DNA of 37,838 nt from Cryobacterium sinapicolor (GTDB taxonomy: Bacteria > Actinomycetota > Actinomycetes > Actinomycetales > Microbacteriaceae): positions 116,747-154,584 of the forward strand of contig NZ_SOGQ01000055.1 in assembly GCF_004403465.1 (NCBI RefSeq), given 5' to 3'. Numbering within the stretch: the first letter of the stretch is position 1; each line of letters starts with the position of its first letter. Positions 1-7,495 of this stretch are shown here, in pieces. Made by a program: the position numbers and the translations under genes. The notes below the pieces were generated by a model. That model was not told where the DNA came from, did not search any database, and worked only from the letters and a program-made list of their open reading frames with translations.

Positions 1-1038
1 ATCCTGCTGACGGTGTCCGTCGCCCTTTGGTTTGCTGTCGCGTTCTGCGTGCCGACTTTCGTTCGGGGTCACCGTCGAACTTTGTTCTGGGTGCTCACGG
101 CACTTGCGACGACCCTGACGCTGCAACCGGATTTCGTCTACTACCGAGTCGATCCTCTGCTGGGCGGCGTGCACGTCACGTACTTCGTTTTCCACGCGAC
201 CGCCATCGTGTCCGTGGCGCTCGTGAGCAACCTCGTCCAAGAGGCGATCTCGCCGCTTGGCATCACGTCCCGGCGGCGGCGGGCGACGGCAGCGGTGGCG
301 GGTGCGATCATCCTCGTGCAGGCCCTGCTATTCTTCGGCGGCGACTGGCACCTGACGAGTGATATTCGGCAACCATTCCTCGCCCGAATCGACTATGCGC
401 TCTACGCCGCCACGACTTGGCTGGCGATGGCCTACTACTCCGTCTCGGTGGCCTCGGCCTGCCTCCGTGACCGGCGCACCCAACGCCGCACCATCACTCG
501 GATCGCCCTGGGCTTCGTCGTATTCGGATGCTTCTGGATCATGATCTACACCGCCGTCAGCCTGGCCAGCGCGGCTGCATCAGTCCTACTCGGGGGATTC
601 GTCTTCCAGGGGTGGCTACTCGTCCTGTACCAGGCCGCCCTGCTTGCCGCGCCGATCAGCCTGGCCGTCGGACTGGGCCTGACGGCCGGGGCCGATGCGA
701 TCCAGGTCCTCCGGAAGACCGGCCGCGACCGCGTCCTGCTTTGGCGGATCACGCCGCTTTGGGGGCGACTGCTGGACGGGTCCCCGGAACTCAGCATCGA
801 GCGCGACCTCTCGCACGCCGGGCTGCTCCTCGTACGGGATCCCGGTGCGCACCTCTACCGGCGTTACGTCGAGGTGCGGGATAGCCTGCTCCTCGATCCC
901 GGCCAGTACCTGACGCAAGCCGAACGGATTCTGATCAACACCGCCGAGGACCACGTGCGGGCCGGGCCGGCCACAGTCCCGTTCAGCGCCCCCCTTGCCA
1001 GCTCAGAGACACCCGACAGGATCGCACACCGTGATTGA
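1..1038 (+). CDS. MAB_1171c-like (DUF6545) multi-pass membrane protein, 5' end cut by window edge
   Basis: The reading frame is open from base 1, so the gene probably starts just outside the window; a GTG at 13 is an internal alternative. About seven hydrophobic segments fill the first 220 residues. A soluble tail of roughly 115 residues follows, with the motifs WRITPLWGRLLD and LYRRYVEVRDSLL near the C-terminus. This layout (N-terminal 7-TM region plus a cytoplasmic tail with a Y-R-R-x-x-E-x-R-D stretch) is what I know of the actinobacterial DUF6545 / MAB_1171c family, often labelled putative transporter without biochemical proof. The stop overlaps the start of the next gene by eight bases, so the two are translationally coupled. 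Such proteins are often encoded beside an XRE-type regulator, as here. Function is unknown; a sensor or transporter role would be inference. Confidence 0.72.
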   Translation: MLLTVSVALWFAVAFCVPTFVRGHRRTLFWVLTALATTLTLQPDFVYYRVDPLLGGVHVTYFVFHATAIVSVALVSNLVQEAISPLGITSRRRRATAAVAGAIILVQALLFFGGDWHLTSDIRQPFLARIDYALYAATTWLAMAYYSVSVASACLRDRRTQRRTITRIALGFVVFGCFWIMIYTAVSLASAAASVLLGGFVFQGWLLVLYQAALLAAPISLAVGLGLTAGADAIQVLRKTGRDRVLLWRITPLWGRLLDGSPELSIERDLSHAGLLLVRDPGAHLYRRYVEVRDSLLLDPGQYLTQAERILINTAEDHVRAGPATVPFSAPLASSETPDRIAHRD

Positions 1039-1522
1039 CCCGCGAGTAGCCGCCGGAAGGTCCACCACCCCCGGCGAACTGATCAGCCCGCAGCGGGAGT
1101 TGGCACGCAAGCTCAACCTGCTGCTGGACGTGGTCGTCGCCGAGGGCAACACGCCGCACACCTACAGGCAGATCGCCGCCGGCCTCCAGGCGCGGGGCCT
1201 GTCGCTTTCCCGCGCGCGGTGGGCGTACATGATCACCGGGGACGGACCTCTCGTGACCGACGTGGACCTGCTCAAGGGCATCGGCGAGTTCTTCCGTATC
1301 CCACCCGAATACCTGCTGGGCTCGGACAGTGACCTCCCGGAACGCGTCGACTCCCAGCTGGCGTTCGTGAAGAGCCTGCGCGCCCAGCGCGTCGTGAACT
1401 TCGCGGCACGAGCGCTCGGAGATGTGTCCCCGGAGACGCTGCGCTCGATCACCGCGCTCCTGGAAGAAGACATGCAGAGTGGCACGGCCGCCCGGCCCGC
1501 TCAGGACCGACCAACCGACTGA
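1031..1522 (+). CDS. EspR-like XRE-family helix-turn-helix regulator
   Basis: A protein of 163 residues from the GTG at 1031. The middle (about residues 38-100) reads as a helix-turn-helix of the EspR type: a T-Y-R-Q-I-A-A-G-L segment, a recognition stretch around LSRARWAYM, then FFRIPPEYLL, matching the FFRIKAAYF segment I recall from mycobacterial EspR. The C-terminal helices (VVNFAARALG, then SPETLRSITALLEE) match the EspR dimerisation region in position and character. EspR in mycobacteria binds DNA as a dimer of dimers and acts as a nucleoid-associated regulator. Here the gene overlaps the upstream membrane-protein gene, so it may control that gene or respond to it. No Shine-Dalgarno sequence is evident, consistent with coupling. 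The EspR relation is from remembered sequence, not from a search. Confidence 0.72.
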   Translation: MIDPRVAAGRSTTPGELISPQRELARKLNLLLDVVVAEGNTPHTYRQIAAGLQARGLSLSRARWAYMITGDGPLVTDVDLLKGIGEFFRIPPEYLLGSDSDLPERVDSQLAFVKSLRAQRVVNFAARALGDVSPETLRSITALLEEDMQSGTAARPAQDRPTD

Positions 1523-1538
1523 CTACCTGCCCGGAGCC

Positions 1539-1561
1539 GCGGGAGCGCCGAAACGTCCCGC
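1539..1561. terminator. Weak hairpin between the regulator gene and tRNA-Leu
   Basis: A six-base stem (GCGGGA / TCCCGC) with an 11-base loop lies downstream of the regulator and also downstream of the tRNA gene on the other strand. There is no T tract. It could end either transcript, but the stem is short and the GC content is high. Confidence 0.3.
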
Positions 1562-1589
1562 CACCGAGGGCATGTACACGCTGGGGTGT

Positions 1590-1675
1590 TGGTACCGGTG
1601 GTGGGACTCGAACCCACACGTCCTTGCGAACAAAGCATTTTGAGTGCTCCGCGTCTGCCATTCCGCCACACCGGC
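1590..1675 (-). tRNA. tRNA-Leu (anticodon CAA), CCA encoded
   Basis: The reverse complement folds as a class II tRNA. The acceptor stem GCCGGTG pairs with CACCGGT (a G-U wobble at the first pair), followed by discriminator A and an encoded CCA. The anticodon arm is GAGCA-CTCAAAA-TGCTT, giving anticodon CAA, which reads TTG leucine codons. A long variable arm (around TTGTTCGCAA) and a T arm containing GGTTCGAGTCC are present. The length of 86 nt including CCA and the long variable arm are typical of tRNA-Leu. It sits between the accessory-looking pair at the left edge and the core pdtaR gene. Confidence 0.95.
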
Positions 1676-1700
1676 TCACAACACCTGCATCAGAATACCG

Positions 1701-1706
1701 TAGGCT
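1701..1706 (+). promoter_or_regulatory. -10 element of pdtaR, leaderless
   Basis: TAGGCT lies seven bases before the GTG start codon at 1714 and no Shine-Dalgarno sequence is present. Transcription would begin at or next to the start codon. No convincing TTGACA is seen upstream. Confidence 0.55.
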
Positions 1707-1713
1707 TTCCCCC

Positions 1714-2319
1714 GTGACCGACCAAGACTCCACCCCAGTACCTCCTCGCCGCGTTGTCGTTGCCGAGGATGAGTCCCTCATCCGCCTCGACATCGTAGAA
1801 ATCCTCCGTGACGCCGGATTCGAGGTGGTCGGTGAAGCCGGCGACGGAGAAACCGCTGTCGCCCTGGCCACCGAGCTGCGGCCCGACCTGGTCATCATGG
1901 ATGTGAAGATGCCGCACCTCGACGGCATCTCCGCGGCCGAGCGCATCACCAAGGCGCACATCGCGCCCGTCGTGCTGCTGACCGCGTTCAGCCAGAAGGA
2001 ACTGGTCGAGCGCGCCACGGAAGCCGGTGCGCTGGCCTACGTGGTCAAGCCGTTCACTCCGAACGACCTGCTGCCCGCGATCGAGATCGCCCTCTCGCGG
2101 TACAGCCAGATCATCACTCTCGAAGCCGAGGTGGCCGACCTCGTCGAGCGCTTCGAAACCCGCAAGCTCGTCGACCGCGCCAAGGGCCTGCTCAACGAGA
2201 AGATGGGCCTCACCGAGCCAGAGGCGTTCCGCTGGATCCAGAAGGCGTCCATGGATCGCCGGCTCACCATGCACGACGTCGCCCAGGCGATCATCGAGCA
2301 GCTCAGCGCCAAGAAATAG
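1714..2319 (+). CDS. pdtaR: PdtaR-type response regulator with ANTAR RNA-binding domain
   Basis: A protein of 201 residues from GTG 1714. Residues 13-130 form a CheY-like receiver with the acidic pair E18-D19, the phosphoacceptor D63 in IMDVKMP, and the conserved Lys in VVKPF. Residues about 140-198 form an ANTAR domain: a coiled segment (LEAEVADLVERFETRKLVDRA split over two helices) followed by a helix bundle with the usual A-F-R-W-I-Q-K-A pattern. ANTAR proteins bind paired hairpins in nascent RNA and prevent termination. In mycobacteria PdtaR works with the histidine kinase PdtaS, which is not encoded in this window. The length fits mycobacterial PdtaR (about 205 residues), and the position upstream of polA and rpsA also matches mycobacteria. 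Confidence 0.92.
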   Translation: MTDQDSTPVPPRRVVVAEDESLIRLDIVEILRDAGFEVVGEAGDGETAVALATELRPDLVIMDVKMPHLDGISAAERITKAHIAPVVLLTAFSQKELVERATEAGALAYVVKPFTPNDLLPAIEIALSRYSQIITLEAEVADLVERFETRKLVDRAKGLLNEKMGLTEPEAFRWIQKASMDRRLTMHDVAQAIIEQLSAKK

Positions 2320-2335
2320 CCCGCTTCAGAGGCCG

Positions 2336-2380
2336 ACGGCCGGGCAGGTCACCCTTCGAGGTGGCCTGCCCGGCCGTTTT
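2336..2380. terminator. Strong terminator between convergent pdtaR and thioesterase genes
   Basis: An 18-bp stem with a single mismatch (ACGGCCGGGCAGG... pairing with ...CCTGCCCGGCCGT) and a CTTCGA loop ends in TTTT on the plus strand. It can serve the pdtaR transcript and, as a hairpin, the facing thioesterase transcript. Confidence 0.85.
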
Positions 2381-2393
2381 CACCAGGCGGGCT

Positions 2394-2825
2394 CTACGCC
2401 TCGGGCCGGTTGGACAGTTCCTTGATCAGATTGGTGATCCGGATGGTCGAGCAGCGGCGACCCTGGTCATCCGTGACCGCGATCTCATGGGTCGTGAGCG
2501 TGCGTCCCAGATGCACGGGCGTGCACACGCCCGTGACGTAGCCCGACGTCGCCGACCGGGTGTGCGTGGCGTTGATCTCGATCCCGACGGCCAGGCGGCC
2601 GGGACCCGCGTGCAGATTGGCCGCCATCGACCCGAGCGACTCGCCGAGAACCACGTAGGCGCCACCATGCAGGAGCATCGCGGGCTGCGTGTTGCCCTCG
2701 ACCGGCATCCGGGCGACGGCCCGCTCAATCGTGAACTCGACGAACTCGATGCCCATTTTCTCGGCCAGGGAGCCGGCTCCCCGCTGCTGGACCCACTCGA
2801 GGGCGTCTGTGGTCTGCTCGATCAT
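2394..2825 (-). CDS. Hot-dog fold thioesterase (PaaI-like)
   Basis: A protein of 143 residues starting at ATG 2825, chosen because AAGGTG lies five bases upstream on the minus strand; a GTG 21 bases further out is less likely. The sequence has the PaaI-type pattern: M-L-L-H-G-G-A-Y-V-V-L-G-E-S in the central helix, with an N-terminal G-I-E-F-V-E-F-T strand. Later comes G-I-E-I-N-A-T-H-T-R-S-A, then T-G-V-C-T-P-V-H-L-G-R and strands ending in TIRITNL. Family members hydrolyse acyl-CoA thioesters, commonly aromatic or hydroxyphenylacetyl-CoA; the substrate here is not known. A hot-dog thioesterase near pdtaR and polA is also typical of actinobacterial neighbourhoods. It faces pdtaR and diverges from polA. 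Confidence 0.85.
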   Translation of the reverse strand: MIEQTTDALEWVQQRGAGSLAEKMGIEFVEFTIERAVARMPVEGNTQPAMLLHGGAYVVLGESLGSMAANLHAGPGRLAVGIEINATHTRSATSGYVTGVCTPVHLGRTLTTHEIAVTDDQGRRCSTIRITNLIKELSNRPEA

Positions 2826-2869
2826 ATTCACCTTCGGTCGCTGCACCTGCCCGCGCCGGATGACGCTTG

Positions 2870-2875
2870 TAGGCT
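2870..2875 (+). promoter_or_regulatory. -10 element of polA, leaderless
   Basis: TAGGCT ends six bases before the GTG start of polA at 2882. The bases between (GTCTCT) hold no ribosome binding site, so the mRNA should begin with the start codon. Confidence 0.55.
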
Positions 2876-2881
2876 GTCTCT

Positions 2882-5560
2882 GTGTCAGATTCCGAAAAGC
2901 CTACCCTGATGATCATCGACGGCCATTCCCTGGCCTACCGGGCGTTCCACGCCCTCCCCGTGGACAGTTTTCAGACCCACGACGGACAGCACACGAACGC
3001 CATCCACGGCTTCCTGTCCATGCTGCTCAGCCTGCTGCGCAACGAGAAGCCCACACACATCGCCGTGGCCTTCGACATCTCCCGGTACTCGTTCCGCACC
3101 CGCGAATACGCCGATTATAAGGGCACGCGGGCCAGCACTCCGAGCGAGTTCATCGGGCAGGTACCGCTGCTGCAGGAGGCCCTGGCGGCGATGAACATCA
3201 CGACGTTGACCAAGGAAGACTTCGAGGCCGACGACATCCTGGCGACACTGTCCGTGCGCGGTAACCAGGAGGGCTTCCACGTGCTGGTGGTCTCGGGGGA
3301 CCGGGACACCATCCAGCTCGTCAACGAGAACGTCACCCTGCTCTACCCGGCGAGCCAGGGCGTCTCGGCGCTCACCCGCTACGACCCCGCCCGGGTGCGC
3401 GAGAAATACGGCATCGAGCCGGCGCAGTACCCGGATGTCGCGGCCCTGGTCGGCGAGACCAGCGACAACCTGATCGGCATCTCCAAGGTGGGGGAGAAGA
3501 CCGCCGTGAAGTGGCTCGGCCTCTACGGCAGCCTCGACGGCATCCTCGAACACGCCGAGGAGATCAAGGGCGTCGTCGGCAACAATCTGCGCGAGCAGAA
3601 GGAGAACGCGATCCGCAACCGCCGCCTCAACCACCTCGTCACCGACCTCGAGCTCCCGGTGGACCTCGCCGACCTCGTTCGGTGCGCCATCGACGAGCCG
3701 GCCGTACGCGATGTGTTCGGCCGGCTCGAGTTCCGCACCCTGCTCGACCGGGTGATCAAGCTCGAGGGGGCCGGTGCCGTCGAGGGTGTCCCCGTGGTCG
3801 TGCCGGAGGAGGCTCCTGTCGCCGCGCCGAAAGCCCCCGCAGCCCAGGACCTGCTCGACGAGGAGTTGGGGGCCTGGATCGTCCGGGCCGTCGCCGCCGC
3901 TCCGCAGGGCCTTGGCCTCTGCGTCGAGGTGCAGGACGGCCGCGCCATCGGGTTCGGCGTGTCCGGCCCGACCGAGTCGGTCAACCTGCCCTGGCAGCCC
4001 GGACGCGCGGACTACCTCGCGTTCGAGTCCTGGCTGGCCAGCGATTCGCCCAAGATCATGCACGACGCCAAGCGCCAGATCAAGGCGCTCCGCCGCAGCG
4101 ACCTGGCCTTCTCCGGGCTGGTGTTCGACACCCTGATCGCGGGCTGGCTGCTGCGCCCCGGGGTGCCCGACAAGACCCTCGCCACGCTCGTCACGCGCTA
4201 CCTCGACGAGACCCTGCCGGTGACCGACCCCAACCAGCTGATCCCGGCTGAGAACGAGGCCGGGGGCGTGCCCCTGGAGTCCTGGTACACGTTCCGGGTG
4301 GCTGCGGCCATCGACGCGCTGCTCGACGAGGGGTCTCGTGAGGTGCTCACCGCCATCGAGATGCCCACCCTGCTGTCCCTGTCCGACATGGAGCTGGCCG
4401 GTGTGGCCGTCTCGCACGAACAGTTGTCCGCACTGTCCGGCCAGCTCGGCGAACGCGCCGCTGGTCTCGCCGCCGGCGCCTACGCGGAGATCGGACGTGA
4501 GGTGAACCTGGGTTCGCCCAAGCAGCTGCAGGAGGTGCTGTTCGACCAGCTCGGCATGCCCAAGACCCGGGCGAACAAGACCGGGTTCTCCACGGATGCC
4601 GGGGCTCTCGCCGATCTGCAGACCAGCAACCCGCATCCGTTCCTGGACATGCTGCTGCAGCACCGCGACGCCACCAAACTCCGCCAGATCGTGGAGACCC
4701 TGGACAAGGCCATCGACGAGACGGGCCGCATCCACACCAACTACGTGCAGATCGGCACGGCCACCGGACGGATCTCCTCCACCGACCCCAACCTGCAGAA
4801 CATCCCGGTGCGCACCGAGGAGGGCCGCCGCATCCGGGCCGCGTTCCAAGCCGGGAACGGGGCCGAGTGCCTGCTGACCGCCGACTACTCGCAGATCGAG
4901 ATGCGCATCATGGCGCACCTCTCCGGTGACCCGGGGCTGATCGAGGCCTTCAACGCCGGCGAGGACCTGCACCGGTTCGTCGGCGCGAGCGTGTTCGGCG
5001 TGGCGCCGGAAGACGTCACGAACGAGATGCGCTCCAAGGTCAAGGCCATGTCCTACGGCCTGGCCTACGGACTCAGCGCCTTCGGCCTGTCCCGGCAGCT
5101 GCGCATCGACACGAAGGAGGCCAAGCAGCTCATCACCGACTACTTCGCCCGCTTCGGCGCGGTGCGAGACTACCTGCGCAACGTCGTCGAGCAGGCGAAA
5201 GTGGATGGCTACACGGCCACCATCTTCGGCCGCCGCCGCCCGTTCCCAGAGCTGCACAGCGCCAACCGGATGGTGCGCGAGAACGCGGAGCGCGCGGCCC
5301 TCAACGCGCCGATCCAAGGGTCCGCCGCCGACATCATGAAGATCGCGATGAACGGGATCGCCGAAGACCTGGCCGAGGGGGCGCTTGAGTCGCGCATGCT
5401 GCTGCAGGTGCACGACGAACTGATCTTCGAGGTGGCCCCGGGGGAGTGGGACGCGCTTCGCCGGGTCGTGACGCACCAGATGGAGACCGCCGCCGACCTG
5501 CTGGTTCCCCTCGACGTGCAGGTCGGCCGCGGCGACAACTGGGACGCCGCGGCCCACTAG
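2882..5560 (+). CDS. polA: DNA polymerase I
   Basis: A protein of 892 residues from GTG 2882. Residues 1-300 form the 5'-3' exonuclease (FEADDILATL and SGDRDTIQLV metal-site motifs, then a helix-hairpin-helix around SDNLIGISKVGEKTA). Residues about 320-480 form the 3'-5' exonuclease-like domain; the expected D-x-E of motif I is replaced (LGLCVEVQD), so proofreading is probably lost. This domain is often inactive in actinobacterial Pol I. The C-terminal polymerase domain has motif A (DYSQIEMR, D668), motif B (R717 to Y725, RSKVKAMSYG) and motif C (VHDE, H844-D845). It fills gaps after excision repair and replaces Okazaki primers. The location beside rpsA and upstream of the uvr genes is conserved in actinobacteria. 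Confidence 0.98.
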   Translation: MSDSEKPTLMIIDGHSLAYRAFHALPVDSFQTHDGQHTNAIHGFLSMLLSLLRNEKPTHIAVAFDISRYSFRTREYADYKGTRASTPSEFIGQVPLLQEALAAMNITTLTKEDFEADDILATLSVRGNQEGFHVLVVSGDRDTIQLVNENVTLLYPASQGVSALTRYDPARVREKYGIEPAQYPDVAALVGETSDNLIGISKVGEKTAVKWLGLYGSLDGILEHAEEIKGVVGNNLREQKENAIRNRRLNHLVTDLELPVDLADLVRCAIDEPAVRDVFGRLEFRTLLDRVIKLEGAGAVEGVPVVVPEEAPVAAPKAPAAQDLLDEELGAWIVRAVAAAPQGLGLCVEVQDGRAIGFGVSGPTESVNLPWQPGRADYLAFESWLASDSPKIMHDAKRQIKALRRSDLAFSGLVFDTLIAGWLLRPGVPDKTLATLVTRYLDETLPVTDPNQLIPAENEAGGVPLESWYTFRVAAAIDALLDEGSREVLTAIEMPTLLSLSDMELAGVAVSHEQLSALSGQLGERAAGLAAGAYAEIGREVNLGSPKQLQEVLFDQLGMPKTRANKTGFSTDAGALADLQTSNPHPFLDMLLQHRDATKLRQIVETLDKAIDETGRIHTNYVQIGTATGRISSTDPNLQNIPVRTEEGRRIRAAFQAGNGAECLLTADYSQIEMRIMAHLSGDPGLIEAFNAGEDLHRFVGASVFGVAPEDVTNEMRSKVKAMSYGLAYGLSAFGLSRQLRIDTKEAKQLITDYFARFGAVRDYLRNVVEQAKVDGYTATIFGRRRPFPELHSANRMVRENAERAALNAPIQGSAADIMKIAMNGIAEDLAEGALESRMLLQVHDELIFEVAPGEWDALRRVVTHQMETAADLLVPLDVQVGRGDNWDAAAH

Positions 5561-5589
5561 GTCAACCCCGGATGGCCGGCCTCCCGAAT

Positions 5590-5608
5590 GCGGGGGTCGG
5601 CACCCCGC
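5590..5608 (+). terminator. Weak hairpin after polA
   Basis: GCGGGG and CCCCGC form a six-base stem around a seven-base loop in the 80-bp gap after polA. No T tract follows, so termination is uncertain. Confidence 0.35.
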
Positions 5609-5628
5609 CCGCAGTCGAGGGCGTGTTC

Positions 5629-5634
5629 TAGGCT
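5629..5634 (+). promoter_or_regulatory. -10 element of the DUF885 gene, leaderless
   Basis: TAGGCT ends six bases before the ATG at 5641 and the intervening CGGGTC is not a ribosome binding site. Confidence 0.55.
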
Positions 5635-5640
5635 CGGGTC

Positions 5641-7317
5641 ATGACAACCGACAACCAGCGCACCCCCACGGCGATCGACCGGATCGCCGAGGACTGGGTG
5701 GACACCCTCGTCGACATCAACCCGACCGTGGGCACCTACATCGGGCGCACCGAGGCGGACGACCGCTTCGGCGATTACTCCCCGGACGGCCTGGACCGAG
5801 GCGTCGACGCGGCCCGCTCCTTCATCGCCCGGCTCGACGCCGCCACGGCCGTCGACGACGTCGACGTCGTCACTCGCACCGACCTGCGCAGCTCACTCGC
5901 CCTCGACCTCGAGAGCTCCGAGGCCGGTCTGCCGTTGCGCGACCTGAACGTGATCGCGTCGCCGGCCCAGGGCATCCGGGAGGTCTTCGACCTCATGCCC
6001 ACCGACACCGTCGCGGACTGGGACACCGTCTCCGCCCGGCTGCACGCTCTGCCCGCGGCCATCGACGGCTACATTCAGACCCTGCGCCTCGGCATCGAGC
6101 GCGGCAGCATGCCGGCCCGGCGCCAGGTGCGGGAGGTCATCCAGCAGGCCCGGCGCCACGCCGCGAACGACGGCTTCTTCGCCGAGTTCGCCGCCAATGC
6201 CGGCCCCGAGAAAGGATCGCTCCCGGCCTCGCTGGCCACGGATCTCGGCACCCGCGCGGGCGGCGCCGCCGAGGCCTACGGCACCCTCGCCGATTTCCTC
6301 GACGCCGAGCTCCAGGCCAAGGCCCCCAGCCGCGACGCCATCGGCCGCGACCTCTACGCGCTGCAGTCCCGCCGTTTCCTCGGCGCCACCATCGACCTCG
6401 ACGAAACCTACGAGTGGGGCGTGGAGGAGCTGGCCCGGATGGTCCTGGAGCAGGAGAGCATCGCCGACCAGATCAAGCCGGGCGCGAGCGTGCTCGAGGC
6501 CATCGCGATCCTCGACACCGACCCCAGCCGCAAGTTGCACGGAACCGACGCCCTGCAGAAGTGGATGCAGGAGACCAGCGACCGCGCCGTCGCCGAGCTC
6601 TCCGAAACCCAGTTCGACATCCCCGACGAGATCAAGCGCCTCGAGTGCATGATCGCCCCTACCCAGGAAGGCGGAATCTACTACACCGGGCCCACGGACG
6701 ACTTCGCCCGCCCGGGCCGGATGTGGTGGTCGGTGCCGGTCGGAATCACCGAATTCGACACCTGGCGCGAACTGACCACCGTCTACCATGAGGGCGTTCC
6801 GGGCCACCACCTGCAGATCGGCCAGGCCGTGCACAACCGGGGGAAGCTGAATACCTGGCGCCGCCAGCTGGCCGGCACCTCGGGTCACGCCGAGGGCTGG
6901 GCGCTCTACGCGGAGCGGCTGATGGAACAGCTCGGCTACCTCGACGACCCGGCGGACCGCCTCGGCATGCTCGACGGGCAACGGATGCGCGCCGCACGCG
7001 TCGTGCTCGACATCGGCGTGCACCTCGAGAAGCAGCTGCCCGACGGCTCCGGTCCCTGGACCGCCGACCACGCCTTCGACTTCCTCGGCCGGAACGTGAA
7101 CATGAACGCGAGCTTCGTCACGTTCGAGGTCAACCGGTACCTCGGCTGGCCTGGACAGGCGCCGTCCTACAAGGTCGGGCAGCGCATCTGGGAGGAACTC
7201 CGGGACACCTATGCGGAACGGGAGGGCGACGCATTCTCGATCAAGGAATTCCACCGCAAGGCGCTGGACCTCGGCGGGGTCGGCCTGGACACCCTCCGCG
7301 CGGCGATGCTCGGCTAG
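5641..7317 (+). CDS. DUF885 family putative metallopeptidase
   Basis: A protein of 558 residues with no signal peptide or membrane segment, so cytoplasmic. The family hallmark HEGVPGHH is at residues 383-390, followed about 30 residues later by SGHAEGWALYAERL. Together the His and Glu residues of these two motifs resemble a zinc site of gluzincin type. The N-terminal half is helical and acidic and carries the V-G-T-Y-I-G-R start seen in DUF885 proteins. The length matches the usual 550-600 residues. DUF885 proteins are widespread in actinobacteria; the activity is generally inferred as peptidase or carboxypeptidase-like and is rarely tested. It is a single gene between polA and rpsA with its own promoter, and it interrupts the otherwise mycobacteria-like order. 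Substrate unknown. Confidence 0.9.
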   Translation: MTTDNQRTPTAIDRIAEDWVDTLVDINPTVGTYIGRTEADDRFGDYSPDGLDRGVDAARSFIARLDAATAVDDVDVVTRTDLRSSLALDLESSEAGLPLRDLNVIASPAQGIREVFDLMPTDTVADWDTVSARLHALPAAIDGYIQTLRLGIERGSMPARRQVREVIQQARRHAANDGFFAEFAANAGPEKGSLPASLATDLGTRAGGAAEAYGTLADFLDAELQAKAPSRDAIGRDLYALQSRRFLGATIDLDETYEWGVEELARMVLEQESIADQIKPGASVLEAIAILDTDPSRKLHGTDALQKWMQETSDRAVAELSETQFDIPDEIKRLECMIAPTQEGGIYYTGPTDDFARPGRMWWSVPVGITEFDTWRELTTVYHEGVPGHHLQIGQAVHNRGKLNTWRRQLAGTSGHAEGWALYAERLMEQLGYLDDPADRLGMLDGQRMRAARVVLDIGVHLEKQLPDGSGPWTADHAFDFLGRNVNMNASFVTFEVNRYLGWPGQAPSYKVGQRIWEELRDTYAEREGDAFSIKEFHRKALDLGGVGLDTLRAAMLG

Positions 7318-7395
7318 CGTTCGGGGCCGATCGGCGTAGTTTCGGGGAGGGGCAGGCAAGTTGCCGGCCTCTCTTACAAACAGCTAAGCTTGACT

Positions 7396-7409
7396 GTCAC
7401 GTTTGTGAC
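7396..7409. promoter_or_regulatory. Inverted repeat upstream of rpsA
   Basis: GTCAC-GTTT-GTGAC, a perfect five-base inverted repeat, sits six bases after a possible -10 (TAAGCT, 7385-7390) in the 178-bp gap before rpsA. It could be an operator or a small leader hairpin. No known regulator can be assigned. Confidence 0.35.
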
Positions 7410-7495
7410 GAACCGTCCACTGCCATGCACGGTGCACGAGAACGAGATTTTCCCGTGTGTGGCCCGAGCTATGTCCATCCTGGAGCAACTACTAC

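Noticed and set aside
1590..1675. tRNA-Leu as a proven attachment site of an integrated element
   Set aside because: No integrase and no direct repeat of the tRNA end is seen in this window; the left flank is too short to judge.
2885..5557. An 890-codon open frame antisense to the whole of polA
   Set aside because: High GC third positions keep the antisense frame open. The product is a His/Gly/Val/Leu-rich string with no domain, and polA on the other strand has every motif.
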